Shown here piece by piece: positions 5,900 to 11,614 of a stretch of DNA of 11,614 nucleotides. The notes below the pieces were generated by a model, which was given only the letters and a program-made list of their open reading frames with translations, was not told the DNA's origin and did not search any database. The stretch covers positions 1-11,614 of the forward strand of contig JAEZFY010000249.1 in the NCBI GenBank assembly GCA_023417265.1, in the 5' to 3' direction. This DNA comes from Actinomycetes bacterium (GTDB lineage Bacteria > Actinomycetota > Acidimicrobiia > Acidimicrobiales > Ilumatobacteraceae). The stretch's first letter is position 1. Every line of letters starts with the position of its first letter. A program made the position numbers and the translations under genes.

Positions 5900-8167
5900 T
5901 CAGCTGGCGGCGGCCACCTTCTGGCGCACGATGTTGAGCGCCGACCCGGCCGTGAACCAGGCGACCTGCTCGTCGCTGAACGTGTGCGTGCACTCGAAGT
6001 CGATCGTGTCGCCGGACGGCTTGACGATCTGGCAGCGCACCGGCTGACCGGGCACCGGCGGCAGGCCGAGCACGTTGATCCGGTCGTCTTCCTCGATCAG
6101 GTCGTAGGTGGCCGGATCGGCAAACGTCAACGGCACCATGCCCTGCTTCTTGAGGTTGGTCTCGTGGATCCGGGCGAAGCTACGGGCGATCGCCACCAGC
6201 CCACCCCGGAAGCGCGGCTCCATCGCCGCGTGCTCGCGTGACGAGCCCTCGCCCATGTTCTGGTCGCCGATCACGACCCACGCCTGGCCGGCCTCGTGGT
6301 ACTGCTTGGCCAGATCGGGGAAGCTCAACATCTCGCCGGTGAGGGCCGACTTGCCCTGCCCGACGATGCCGTCGTGGTACGCCGACACGGCGCCGAGATA
6401 GAGGTTGCCGGAGATGTTCTCGAGGTGGCCGCGGTACTTCAGCCACGGGCCGGCCATCGAGATGTGGTCGGTGGTGAACTTGCCCTGGGCCTTCACGAGC
6501 ACCGGCAGGTTGCGGTAGTCCTGCCCGTCCCACGCCGGGAACGGCTCGAGCAGTTGCAGGCGGTCGCTGTTCGGGTCGACCGCGACCGACACATCGGAAC
6601 CGTCGGCGGGCGGGGCCGTGAACGTGTTCTCGCCCGGGTCGTAGCCGGCCTCAGGGAGGATCTCGCCAACGGGTGCGGTGAGCGTGACCTCGCTGCCGTC
6701 GGGCGCGGTCAGCGTGTCGGTGGTCGGATCGAAGTCGAGCTTGCCGGACAGGGCGATCGCCATCACGGTCTCGGGCGAGGTGACGAACGAGAGCGTGTTC
6801 GCGGAACCGTCGTTGCGCTTCGGGAAGTTGCGGTTGTACGAGTTGACGATCGTGTTCGGGCGGCCGGTGATGTCGGCCGGCCGGCTCCACTGCCCGATGC
6901 ACGGGCCGCAGGCGTTGGCGAGCACCGTGGCGCCGACCGCTTCGAGGTCAGCGAGCAGGCCGTCGCGTTCGATCGTCGCGCGGATCTGCTCGGAGCCGGG
7001 GGTGATCAGCAGCTCGGTCTTGGCGGTGAGCCCCTTGGCCGCGGCTTGCCGGGCGATCGACGCCACGCGGGTGATGTCCTCGTACGACGAGTTCGTGCAC
7101 GAACCGATCAGAGCGGCCGACACCTCGAGCGGCCAGCCGTGCTCGGTGGCCTGGGCGCCGACCCCGGCGGCGCCGACCCGGTGCGCCCGGTCGGGGGAGT
7201 GGGGGCCGTTGATCAGCGGCTTGAGCTGGTCGAGGTCGATCTCGATCAGCTGGTCGTAGACCGCGCCGTCGTCAGGCCGCAGGTGCTCGGCCACGGCGTC
7301 GGCCGCGTCGGCGATCGCCGCCCGGCCGGTGGCCTGCAGGTAGGCGGCCATGTTGGCGTCGTACGGGAACAACGACGTGGTGGCCCCGATCTCGGCGCCC
7401 ATGTTGCAGATCGTGCCCTTGCCAGTGGCCGAGATCGAATCGGCGCCGGGGCCGTGGTACTCGACGATTGCCCCGGTGCCGCCCTCGACGGTGAGTTGCC
7501 GGGCGACTTCGAGGATCACGTCCTTCGGGCTCGACCAGCCCGACAGCGTGCCGGTGAGGCGCACGCCGATCACCTTCGGCCAGCGCACGTTCCACGGGAA
7601 CCCGGTCATCACGTCGACCGCGTCGGCGCCGCCAACCCCGACGGCGACCATGCCGAGCCCGCCGGCGTTGGGCGTGTGGCTGTCGGTGCCGATCATCATC
7701 CCGCCCGGGAAGGCGTAGTTCTCGAGCACGACCTGGTGGATGATGCCCGAACCAGGCCCCCAGAACCCGAGGCCGTACTTGGCCGACACCGACTTGAGGA
7801 ACTCGTAGACCTCGCGGTTGGTGTCGATCGCCACGCCGAGGTCGATCGACGCCCCGACCTTGGCCTGGATCAGGTGGTCGCAGTGCACGGTTGACGGCAC
7901 GGCCGCTTCGGGCAGCCCGGCGGTCATGAATTGCAGGAGTGCCATCTGTGCCGTGGCATCCTGCATGGCGACCCGGTCGGGGTTGAAGTCGACGTAGCTC
8001 TTCGAGCGCTCGAGTTCCTGATCGGGGTCGGCGAGATGGTTGATCAAGATCTTCTCGGCCAGCGTGAGCGGATGTCCGAGCTTGGCGCGCCCCGCGGCGA
8101 GGCGCTCGGGGAGGGTGGCGTAGACGCGCTCGACGAGTTCGATCGGTGTGCTGGCGCTGACGGTCAT
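5900..8167 (-). CDS. acn: Aconitate hydratase, mitochondrial type
   Basis: 755 aa. Converts citrate to isocitrate via cis-aconitate in the TCA cycle, using a [4Fe-4S] cluster. Cluster ligands are C357 (GSCTNSSYED) and C420 and C423 (ANACGPCIGQW). Other family signatures are IGTDSHTPNAGGLG (159-172), GKFTTDHIS (562-570), GPWLKYRGHLENISGNL, and the C-terminal swivelling domain with GEGSSREH (639-646; S642 the likely catalytic base, R644 substrate binding) and SFARIHETNLKKQG. Residue numbering nearly matches pig mitochondrial aconitase (C358/421/424, S642). Length and motifs fit that ~755-780 aa class, not the ~900 aa AcnA/IRP class or AcnB. Start ATG 8165-8167 has no Shine-Dalgarno; TATAGT lies 7 nt upstream, so the mRNA is probably leaderless. 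It is divergent from a GntR regulator that likely controls it. The reading frame is intact. Confidence 0.96.
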   Translation of the reverse strand: MTVSASTPIELVERVYATLPERLAAGRAKLGHPLTLAEKILINHLADPDQELERSKSYVDFNPDRVAMQDATAQMALLQFMTAGLPEAAVPSTVHCDHLIQAKVGASIDLGVAIDTNREVYEFLKSVSAKYGLGFWGPGSGIIHQVVLENYAFPGGMMIGTDSHTPNAGGLGMVAVGVGGADAVDVMTGFPWNVRWPKVIGVRLTGTLSGWSSPKDVILEVARQLTVEGGTGAIVEYHGPGADSISATGKGTICNMGAEIGATTSLFPYDANMAAYLQATGRAAIADAADAVAEHLRPDDGAVYDQLIEIDLDQLKPLINGPHSPDRAHRVGAAGVGAQATEHGWPLEVSAALIGSCTNSSYEDITRVASIARQAAAKGLTAKTELLITPGSEQIRATIERDGLLADLEAVGATVLANACGPCIGQWSRPADITGRPNTIVNSYNRNFPKRNDGSANTLSFVTSPETVMAIALSGKLDFDPTTDTLTAPDGSEVTLTAPVGEILPEAGYDPGENTFTAPPADGSDVSVAVDPNSDRLQLLEPFPAWDGQDYRNLPVLVKAQGKFTTDHISMAGPWLKYRGHLENISGNLYLGAVSAYHDGIVGQGKSALTGEMLSFPDLAKQYHEAGQAWVVIGDQNMGEGSSREHAAMEPRFRGGLVAIARSFARIHETNLKKQGMVPLTFADPATYDLIEEDDRINVLGLPPVPGQPVRCQIVKPSGDTIDFECTHTFSDEQVAWFTAGSALNIVRQKVAAAS

Positions 8168-8190
8168 GTAGACAACTATAATACAAGTCC
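8168..8190. promoter_or_regulatory. Overlapping divergent acn/gntR promoters and operator
   Basis: The whole spacer between two start codons is 23 bp. On + it has a perfect TATAAT (8177-8182), 8 nt before gntR ATG 8191. On - it has TATAGT (8180-8175), 7 nt before acn ATG 8167. Both fit leaderless starts, and the two hexamers overlap by 4 bp. A candidate acn -35, TTCCGA, lies inside gntR (complement of 8198-8203) with a 17-bp spacer. An interrupted palindrome, GAC-N3-TAT-N-ATA-N3-GTC (8171-8189), is centred on A8180 and covers both -10s. GntR binding here would affect both genes; this is inferred. Confidence 0.65.
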
Positions 8191-8985
8191 ATGGCGTTCG
8201 GAAACCTGCGGCAGACGCGTTACCAGGCGATCGCCGGAGCGTTGCGCGAACGGGCCCGCCACGCCGCCCCGGGATCGCTGCTCCCGTCGGAAGCCGACCT
8301 GTCGGCCGAGTTCGGCGCCAGCCGGGTCACGGTCCGGCGAGCCCTCGAGGTCGTCCGCGAGGAGGGCCTCATCAGCGCCCGCCAGGGCTTCGGGTGGTTC
8401 GTCGCCACCGAGCCGGTCCGCCAGCGGCTCGGACGTTTGGGCACGATCGAAGCCGACCTCGTCGAGAGCGGCCGGGCCACGGTCCGGCACGTGCTCGAGT
8501 TCGCGTTCGTCGGCGCCCCGCCCCACGTCGCCGCCGTGCTCGCCTTGGGCGAGCCGGAGGCCGAGGTGCTCAAGGTCAAGCGGGTCAATCTCGCCGACGG
8601 CGAACCGTTCGCGGTCGTCACCGTGTGGTGCCCGGCCGAGCTCGGCCGGCAGCTCTCGCGCGCCGACGTCGAACGGCGCCCGTTCTACGAGCTGCTCGGC
8701 GTCGACCTGCACGGCGCCACCCAGACGATCGGTGCGGCCGCGGCCACGCCGGACGAGGCGGCGCTGCTCGAAGTGCCGGCGGGGGCACCGTTGCTGACGT
8801 GCGAACGGGTCACCACCGACACCAGCGGGCGGCCCGTGCTGGTCAGCGAGCACCGCTTCCCGGCGCATCGGACCGAGTTCGTCGTCGACCTGCCGCACGA
8901 CGAGCCGAGCGTCTTGCCGAGCGGGTTGCGGCTCGTCGAAGAGGGCTTACCAAGCGTTCCAGTGGACGAGCTGTTCGGCGGGTAG
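8191..8985 (+). CDS. GntR-family (HutC/UTRA type) transcriptional regulator
   Basis: 264 aa. The N-terminal winged HTH (about 9-72) carries the GntR signature: GSLLPSEADLSAEFGASRVTVRRAL, then EEGLISARQGFGWFVA. The UTRA ligand-binding domain (about 80-250) has the usual spacing, including EVLKVKRVNLADGEPFAVVTVW, a PFYELLG segment, and CERVTTDTSGRPVLVSEHRF near the end. It likely binds a small metabolite; which one cannot be read from the sequence. Start ATG 8191 is set by TATAAT 8 nt upstream and has no Shine-Dalgarno. Being divergent from aconitase with a shared 23-bp promoter makes aconitase control its most likely role, perhaps with a TCA-linked ligand. The last 39 bp overlap the 3' end of the converging nitroreductase gene, but the UTRA domain is complete before that. 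Confidence 0.93.
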   Translation: MAFGNLRQTRYQAIAGALRERARHAAPGSLLPSEADLSAEFGASRVTVRRALEVVREEGLISARQGFGWFVATEPVRQRLGRLGTIEADLVESGRATVRHVLEFAFVGAPPHVAAVLALGEPEAEVLKVKRVNLADGEPFAVVTVWCPAELGRQLSRADVERRPFYELLGVDLHGATQTIGAAAATPDEAALLEVPAGAPLLTCERVTTDTSGRPVLVSEHRFPAHRTEFVVDLPHDEPSVLPSGLRLVEEGLPSVPVDELFGG

Positions 8986-9594
8986 GCGCGGCGCCGGCTT
9001 GAACTCGGTGCCCTGGGTGTAGGCGATCGGGAACAACCCGGCCTGGCGGTACCGGCCGTGAGGAATGCCGAGCAGCTCGGCGGCGGCTTGCTCGCCGCCG
9101 TCGAGCAGGTGCAGCGTCGTCCAGGCCGAACCGAGCCCGCGCTCGCGCAGCGCGAGCATGAAGCTCCACACCGCCGGCAGCAGCGAACCCCAGAGCCCGG
9201 CGGCGTGCTCGCCGGCGGCGTGCTCGGGCCGACCCTCGATGCACGGCACGAGCAGGTACGGGGCGCGCTGCATGTTCTCGGCGAGGTAGCGCGCCGAGTC
9301 GGCGACCGCCCCGATCCGCTCGCCGCGCGTGTCGCCTTCGGCGTAGTCGGGTCGCGGCAGCTGGGCGTAACCCTCCCACCGGGCGCGGTACAGATCGGCG
9401 AGCCCCTGCTTGGTGGCGGCGTCGTCGACGAACACCCACTGCCACCCCTGACGGTTCGAGCCGGTCGGCGCCTGGAGCGCGATCTCGAGGCACTCGAGCA
9501 GCGTGTCGCGGTCGACCGGGCGGTCGAAGTCGAGCCGTTTGCGCACCGAGCGGGTGGTTGTCAGCACGGCGTCGGCGGAGAGGTTCAGGTGCAT
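8947..9594 (-). CDS. Nitroreductase-family FMN oxidoreductase
   Basis: 215 aa, typical for the family. TTRSVRKRLDF (13-23) is the N-terminal FMN-phosphate-binding signature, and QAPTGSNRQGWQWVFV (41-56) the next FMN contact region. LRERGLGSAWTTLHL (149-163) and LLGIPHGRYRQAGLFPIAY (174-192) form the C-terminal part that closes the FMN site. Members use NAD(P)H to reduce nitro compounds, quinones or flavin-related substrates as dimers in the cytosol; the substrate here is unknown. Start ATG 9592-9594; a weak CACTAT -10 lies 6 nt upstream, compatible with a leaderless mRNA. It is divergent from the crotonase-fold gene (44 bp). Its 3' 39 bp overlap the end of gntR on the other strand, affecting only the last 13 codons including the stop. 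Confidence 0.9.
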   Translation of the reverse strand: MHLNLSADAVLTTTRSVRKRLDFDRPVDRDTLLECLEIALQAPTGSNRQGWQWVFVDDAATKQGLADLYRARWEGYAQLPRPDYAEGDTRGERIGAVADSARYLAENMQRAPYLLVPCIEGRPEHAAGEHAAGLWGSLLPAVWSFMLALRERGLGSAWTTLHLLDGGEQAAAELLGIPHGRYRQAGLFPIAYTQGTEFKPAPRLPAEQLVHWNAW

Positions 9595-9616
9595 CCCTGG
9601 ATAGTGCCAGCCAGGG
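9595..9616. promoter_or_regulatory. Palindromic candidate operator between nitroreductase and crotonase genes
   Basis: CCCTGG (9595-9600) and CCAGGG (9611-9616) form a 6-bp inverted repeat with a 10-nt spacer. Within it CTGG-ATAGTG-CCAG (9597-9610) is a tighter dyad. ATAGTG read on the minus strand is CACTAT, the candidate nitroreductase -10, so a bound protein would cover that promoter. Only the geometry is seen. Confidence 0.35.
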
Positions 9617-9638
9617 GCGTCCCTGCGAGACTCCGCCC

Positions 9639-10445
9639 ATGTCCGATCGTGTAACGGTGACGGTGGCCGACGGTGTCGCCGACGTCCGCTTCAACCGCGC
9701 CGACAAACGCAACGCCCTCGACGCCGACCAGTTCCGGGCGATCGCCGACGCCGGCGAGCAGCTCAAGACCGAGCCTGGTGTGCGCGCCGTGGTGCTGTCG
9801 GGTGAGGGCGCCTCGTTCTGTGCCGGGCTCGACTTCTCGATCTTCGGTCAGTTCGCCGAAGGCTCCGCATCGGGCGGGGCGCGCATTGGTGCGGTCACCG
9901 GGTCGGGCATCACGCATCTCGCCCAGCAGGTGTGCTGGGTGTGGCAGGAGCTCCCGATGCCGGTCATCGCCGCCGTGCAGGGGCACGCGCTCGGCGGTGG
10001 CGCGCAGATCGCGCTCGGCGCCGACGTGCGCATCAGCACGGCCGATGCCAAGTGGTCGATCCGCGAGGTCCACTGGGGCCTGATCCCCGACATGACCGGC
10101 ACGCTCGTGCTGTCGCAGTTGGTGCGCCCCGACGTCGCCAAGGAGTTGACGTTCACAGCGCGCGTGTTCGACGGGGCCGAAGCCCACACGCTCGGCATCG
10201 TGACGCGCCTCGCCGACGACCCGTACGCGGCCGCCCACGCGCTCGCCGCCGAGATCGCCGGGCGCAGTCCGGAGGCCGTGCGCGGCGCCAAGGCGCTGTT
10301 CAACCGGCTCACCACGCGTGACGCGCCCGAGCAGTTCGCCGCCGAACGCCAGGTGATCGGCAGCCTGATCGGCACGCCGAACCAGGTCGAGGCGATCAGC
10401 GCGAACCTGGAGAACCGGCCCGCTCGGTTCGCCGACCCAACCTGA
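9639..10445 (+). CDS. Crotonase-fold enzyme (enoyl-CoA hydratase/isomerase family)
   Basis: 268 aa from ATG 9639. The frame continues upstream to 9558, but that part lies within the divergent nitroreductase gene and is Arg-rich with no family resemblance, while the protein from MSDRVTV begins with the usual crotonase strand. Oxyanion-hole segments are SFCAGLDF (59-66) and GHALGGGAQIALGAD (115-129). The position of the first catalytic acid in hydratases (after GGG) is Gln123. E143 (REVHWGL) matches the second acid, and D151 (PDMTGT) matches the Asp used by dienoyl-CoA isomerases (ECH1). It probably acts on an acyl-CoA in fatty-acid breakdown, more likely as an isomerase than a hydratase. No Shine-Dalgarno is seen; GAGACT 6 nt upstream is a weak -10. 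It overlaps the converging topoisomerase gene by 50 bp at the 3' end. Confidence 0.88.
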   Translation: MSDRVTVTVADGVADVRFNRADKRNALDADQFRAIADAGEQLKTEPGVRAVVLSGEGASFCAGLDFSIFGQFAEGSASGGARIGAVTGSGITHLAQQVCWVWQELPMPVIAAVQGHALGGGAQIALGADVRISTADAKWSIREVHWGLIPDMTGTLVLSQLVRPDVAKELTFTARVFDGAEAHTLGIVTRLADDPYAAAHALAAEIAGRSPEAVRGAKALFNRLTTRDAPEQFAAERQVIGSLIGTPNQVEAISANLENRPARFADPT

Positions 10446-11466
10446 GCCGGGTAGCAGGGCCGCTGCGCTGCTCGGCGCTGAGCAGCCGCGCCAGCGCCCG
10501 TTCGGGGCGACTCATCCAGCGGCCCGCCCGCGAGCGCTGCCACTCGCGGATCAGACGGCCGGCCTCGTAGGCATCGACGACGAGCGGCGCGACGTACGAG
10601 CTGCGGCACACGGCCACGGTGTTGCCGAGCCGCTCGGACACGTCGACGTACATCTGCCGCAGCGCTTGGGTGGGCTCGTCGCAGGCCCCGCCGAGCGGAT
10701 CGCACAGGCACTCCACGGCGGCCGCGCTGGCACCCCACGTGCGCAGGTCCTTGGCGGTGACGCTCGCTCCGGTCGCCTCGGCGAGGTAGCGGTTCACGCG
10801 TGAGGCGTCGATCGCCTGGTCGACGCAGGCCGCGAAGATCTGCACGTCGGCGAACGAGCTGCGCGCGAGCAAGGCCGTCAACGCGTCGGCGAGATCCGGA
10901 TCCTCGATCTCGATGTGTTGTTCGACGGCACTCTTGCCGACGAAGTCGAGCACGATCCGGCCGCGGTCGATTTCGACGTGTTCGGCCTGCAGGGTCGTTG
11001 CCCCGACGGCGTCCGAGGCGCGGTCCGAACCGGGCCGGATCAAGCCGCGGTCGATCAGGCGCACCACGGTGGCGAGGCCGCGCTCGGGGCCGTCGTCGGC
11101 GAGGTCGACGGCCACCCGTTGACGCAGTCGCGGCAACCGTTCGGCCACCGTTGCCAAGTGCTCGAACTTGTCGGCTGCCGAGGCTTCCGTCCACGCCGGG
11201 TGGTACAGGTACTGCTTGCGCCCGGCGGCGTCGACACCGGTCGCCTGGAGGTGGGCGTCGGCCTCGGGGGCGATCCACACGTCGGTCCACGCCGGCGGAA
11301 TCGCCAACGTGCTGATGCGCTCGCGGTCGGCCTGCGTGAGCGGGCGCCGGCTGCCGTCGCGCACGTACGAAAAGCCCTTGCCGCGGCGGCGCCGGCGGAT
11401 GCCCGGGCGATCGCCGCCGAGGTGCTGCAGGCCGGCCCGCCGAGCGACCAGCTCGACGTCGCTCAC
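10396..11466 (-). CDS. DNA topoisomerase IB (bacterial/poxvirus type)
   Basis: 356 aa. It relaxes supercoils by cutting one strand through a 3'-phosphotyrosine, with no ATP. The N-domain has RRRRRGKGFSYVRD (24-37), AIPPAWTDVWI and GRKQYLYHPAW (82-92). The catalytic domain has R144 (LIRPGS), GATTL and HV, K178 (FVGKSA), R242 (AKDLRTW), N282 (LGNTVAV) and the nucleophile Y291 (SSYVAP). Spacings closely match Deinococcus topoisomerase IB (R137, K174, R239, N280, Y289 as I recall), including Asn in place of the usual His. The C-terminal ~40 residues are basic and lie beyond the catalytic core; the last 16 codons and the stop overlap the crotonase gene. Start is GTG 11464-11466, the only ATG/GTG/TTG in frame although the frame stays open to the window edge. 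No Shine-Dalgarno; GATCTT 6 nt upstream is a weak -10. It is divergent from the gene beginning at the right edge. Confidence 0.94.
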   Translation of the reverse strand: MSDVELVARRAGLQHLGGDRPGIRRRRRGKGFSYVRDGSRRPLTQADRERISTLAIPPAWTDVWIAPEADAHLQATGVDAAGRKQYLYHPAWTEASAADKFEHLATVAERLPRLRQRVAVDLADDGPERGLATVVRLIDRGLIRPGSDRASDAVGATTLQAEHVEIDRGRIVLDFVGKSAVEQHIEIEDPDLADALTALLARSSFADVQIFAACVDQAIDASRVNRYLAEATGASVTAKDLRTWGASAAAVECLCDPLGGACDEPTQALRQMYVDVSERLGNTVAVCRSSYVAPLVVDAYEAGRLIREWQRSRAGRWMSRPERALARLLSAEQRSGPATRLRLGRRTERAGSPGSR

Positions 11467-11561
11467 GCCGGGAAGATCGCGGCCAGCACGGTTGTCATGG
11501 CGCTGTGCGTACCCCTCGGAACGTGCGCCGAACCGTGCCGCCGGGCGTCGCTGGCGTTGTC

Positions 11562-11567
11562 TACGGT
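11562..11567 (+). promoter_or_regulatory. -10 element for the gene at the right edge
   Basis: TACGGT (TANNNT) lies 8 nt before GTG 11576, the leaderless spacing seen elsewhere in the window. The rest of the 109-bp spacer (11467-11575) shows no strong hairpin or further element I can support. Confidence 0.45.
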
Positions 11568-11575
11568 TCGCGGTC

Positions 11576-11614
11576 GTGAGCGCCGCCGACGCCGTGCCCG
11601 AGCAGCCCGAACAC
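11576..11614 (+). CDS. Start of an unidentified gene (3' partial)
   Basis: Thirteen codons are visible from GTG 11576, beginning MSAADAVPEQPEH, and they run off the window. The call rests on the well-placed TACGGT -10, the open frame and GC-rich third positions. No Shine-Dalgarno is present. The product cannot be identified from so few residues. Confidence 0.4.
   Translation, partial: MSAADAVPEQPEH

Noticed and set aside
6296..7894. 532-codon open frame on + opposite aconitase
   Set aside because: Complement of strongly conserved aconitase codons; composition is that of a shadow frame.
9558..9638. Upstream extension of the crotonase frame
   Set aside because: It runs into the nitroreductase gene, is Arg-rich, and the family N-terminus begins at ATG 9639.
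11463..11498. 11-codon ORF on - (MTTVLAAIFPA) whose stop overlaps the topoisomerase GTG
   Set aside because: Very short, no Shine-Dalgarno, no leader-peptide signature; the GTGA overlap is likely chance.
1..11614. Mobile elements, CRISPR arrays, tRNA/rRNA or defence genes
   Set aside because: I looked for transposase or integrase motifs, spaced direct repeats and structural RNA signatures and found none; gene content is metabolic and regulatory.

Overview
The window is GC-rich bacterial chromosome with tightly packed genes. Codon use, the actinobacterial-style acyl-CoA carboxyltransferase, a HAD-PlsC fusion protein, many apparently leaderless promoters (a -10 hexamer 6-8 nt before the start codon) and a candidate 6C small RNA all point to an actinobacterium (Actinomycetota). 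An Acidimicrobiia-like lineage is a guess. I see no mobile elements, CRISPR arrays, tRNAs or rRNAs.

Layout, left to right. (1) The 3' part of a secreted or surface protein on +, with a Thr/Pro/Ala linker and two calcium-loop-like repeats. It converges with (2) a short acyl-CoA carboxyltransferase (accD-like) on -, preceded on the same strand by (3) a LysR-type regulator. (4) The lysR upstream region, 3258-3525, holds no convincing protein gene. It carries a candidate 6C RNA: hairpins with runs of five or six C in the loops, ending in a strong intrinsic terminator. (5) A HAD phosphatase / PlsC acyltransferase fusion on + is followed by (6) a PAP2-type integral membrane protein with its own promoter and an 18-bp palindrome. 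(7) A mitochondrial-type aconitase on - converges with the PAP2 gene and is divergent from (8) a GntR/UTRA regulator. Only 23 bp separate the two starts, and that gap carries two overlapping -10 elements and an interrupted palindrome. (9) A nitroreductase on - overlaps the gntR tail by 39 bp. It is divergent from (10) a crotonase-fold enzyme on +, which overlaps by 50 bp the tail of (11) a type IB DNA topoisomerase on -. (12) A new gene on + appears to start at the right edge.

Functional picture. Much of the content is core metabolism: acyl-CoA carboxylation, a crotonase enzyme, phosphatidic-acid synthesis with a neighbouring PAP2 protein, and the TCA cycle. No single pathway links all the genes. 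The most informative parts are regulatory: the candidate 6C RNA beside the HAD-PlsC gene, the compact aconitase/GntR promoter, and the palindrome upstream of the PAP2 gene. I do not see a clearly new multi-gene system; the regulatory DNA is where something undescribed is most likely.
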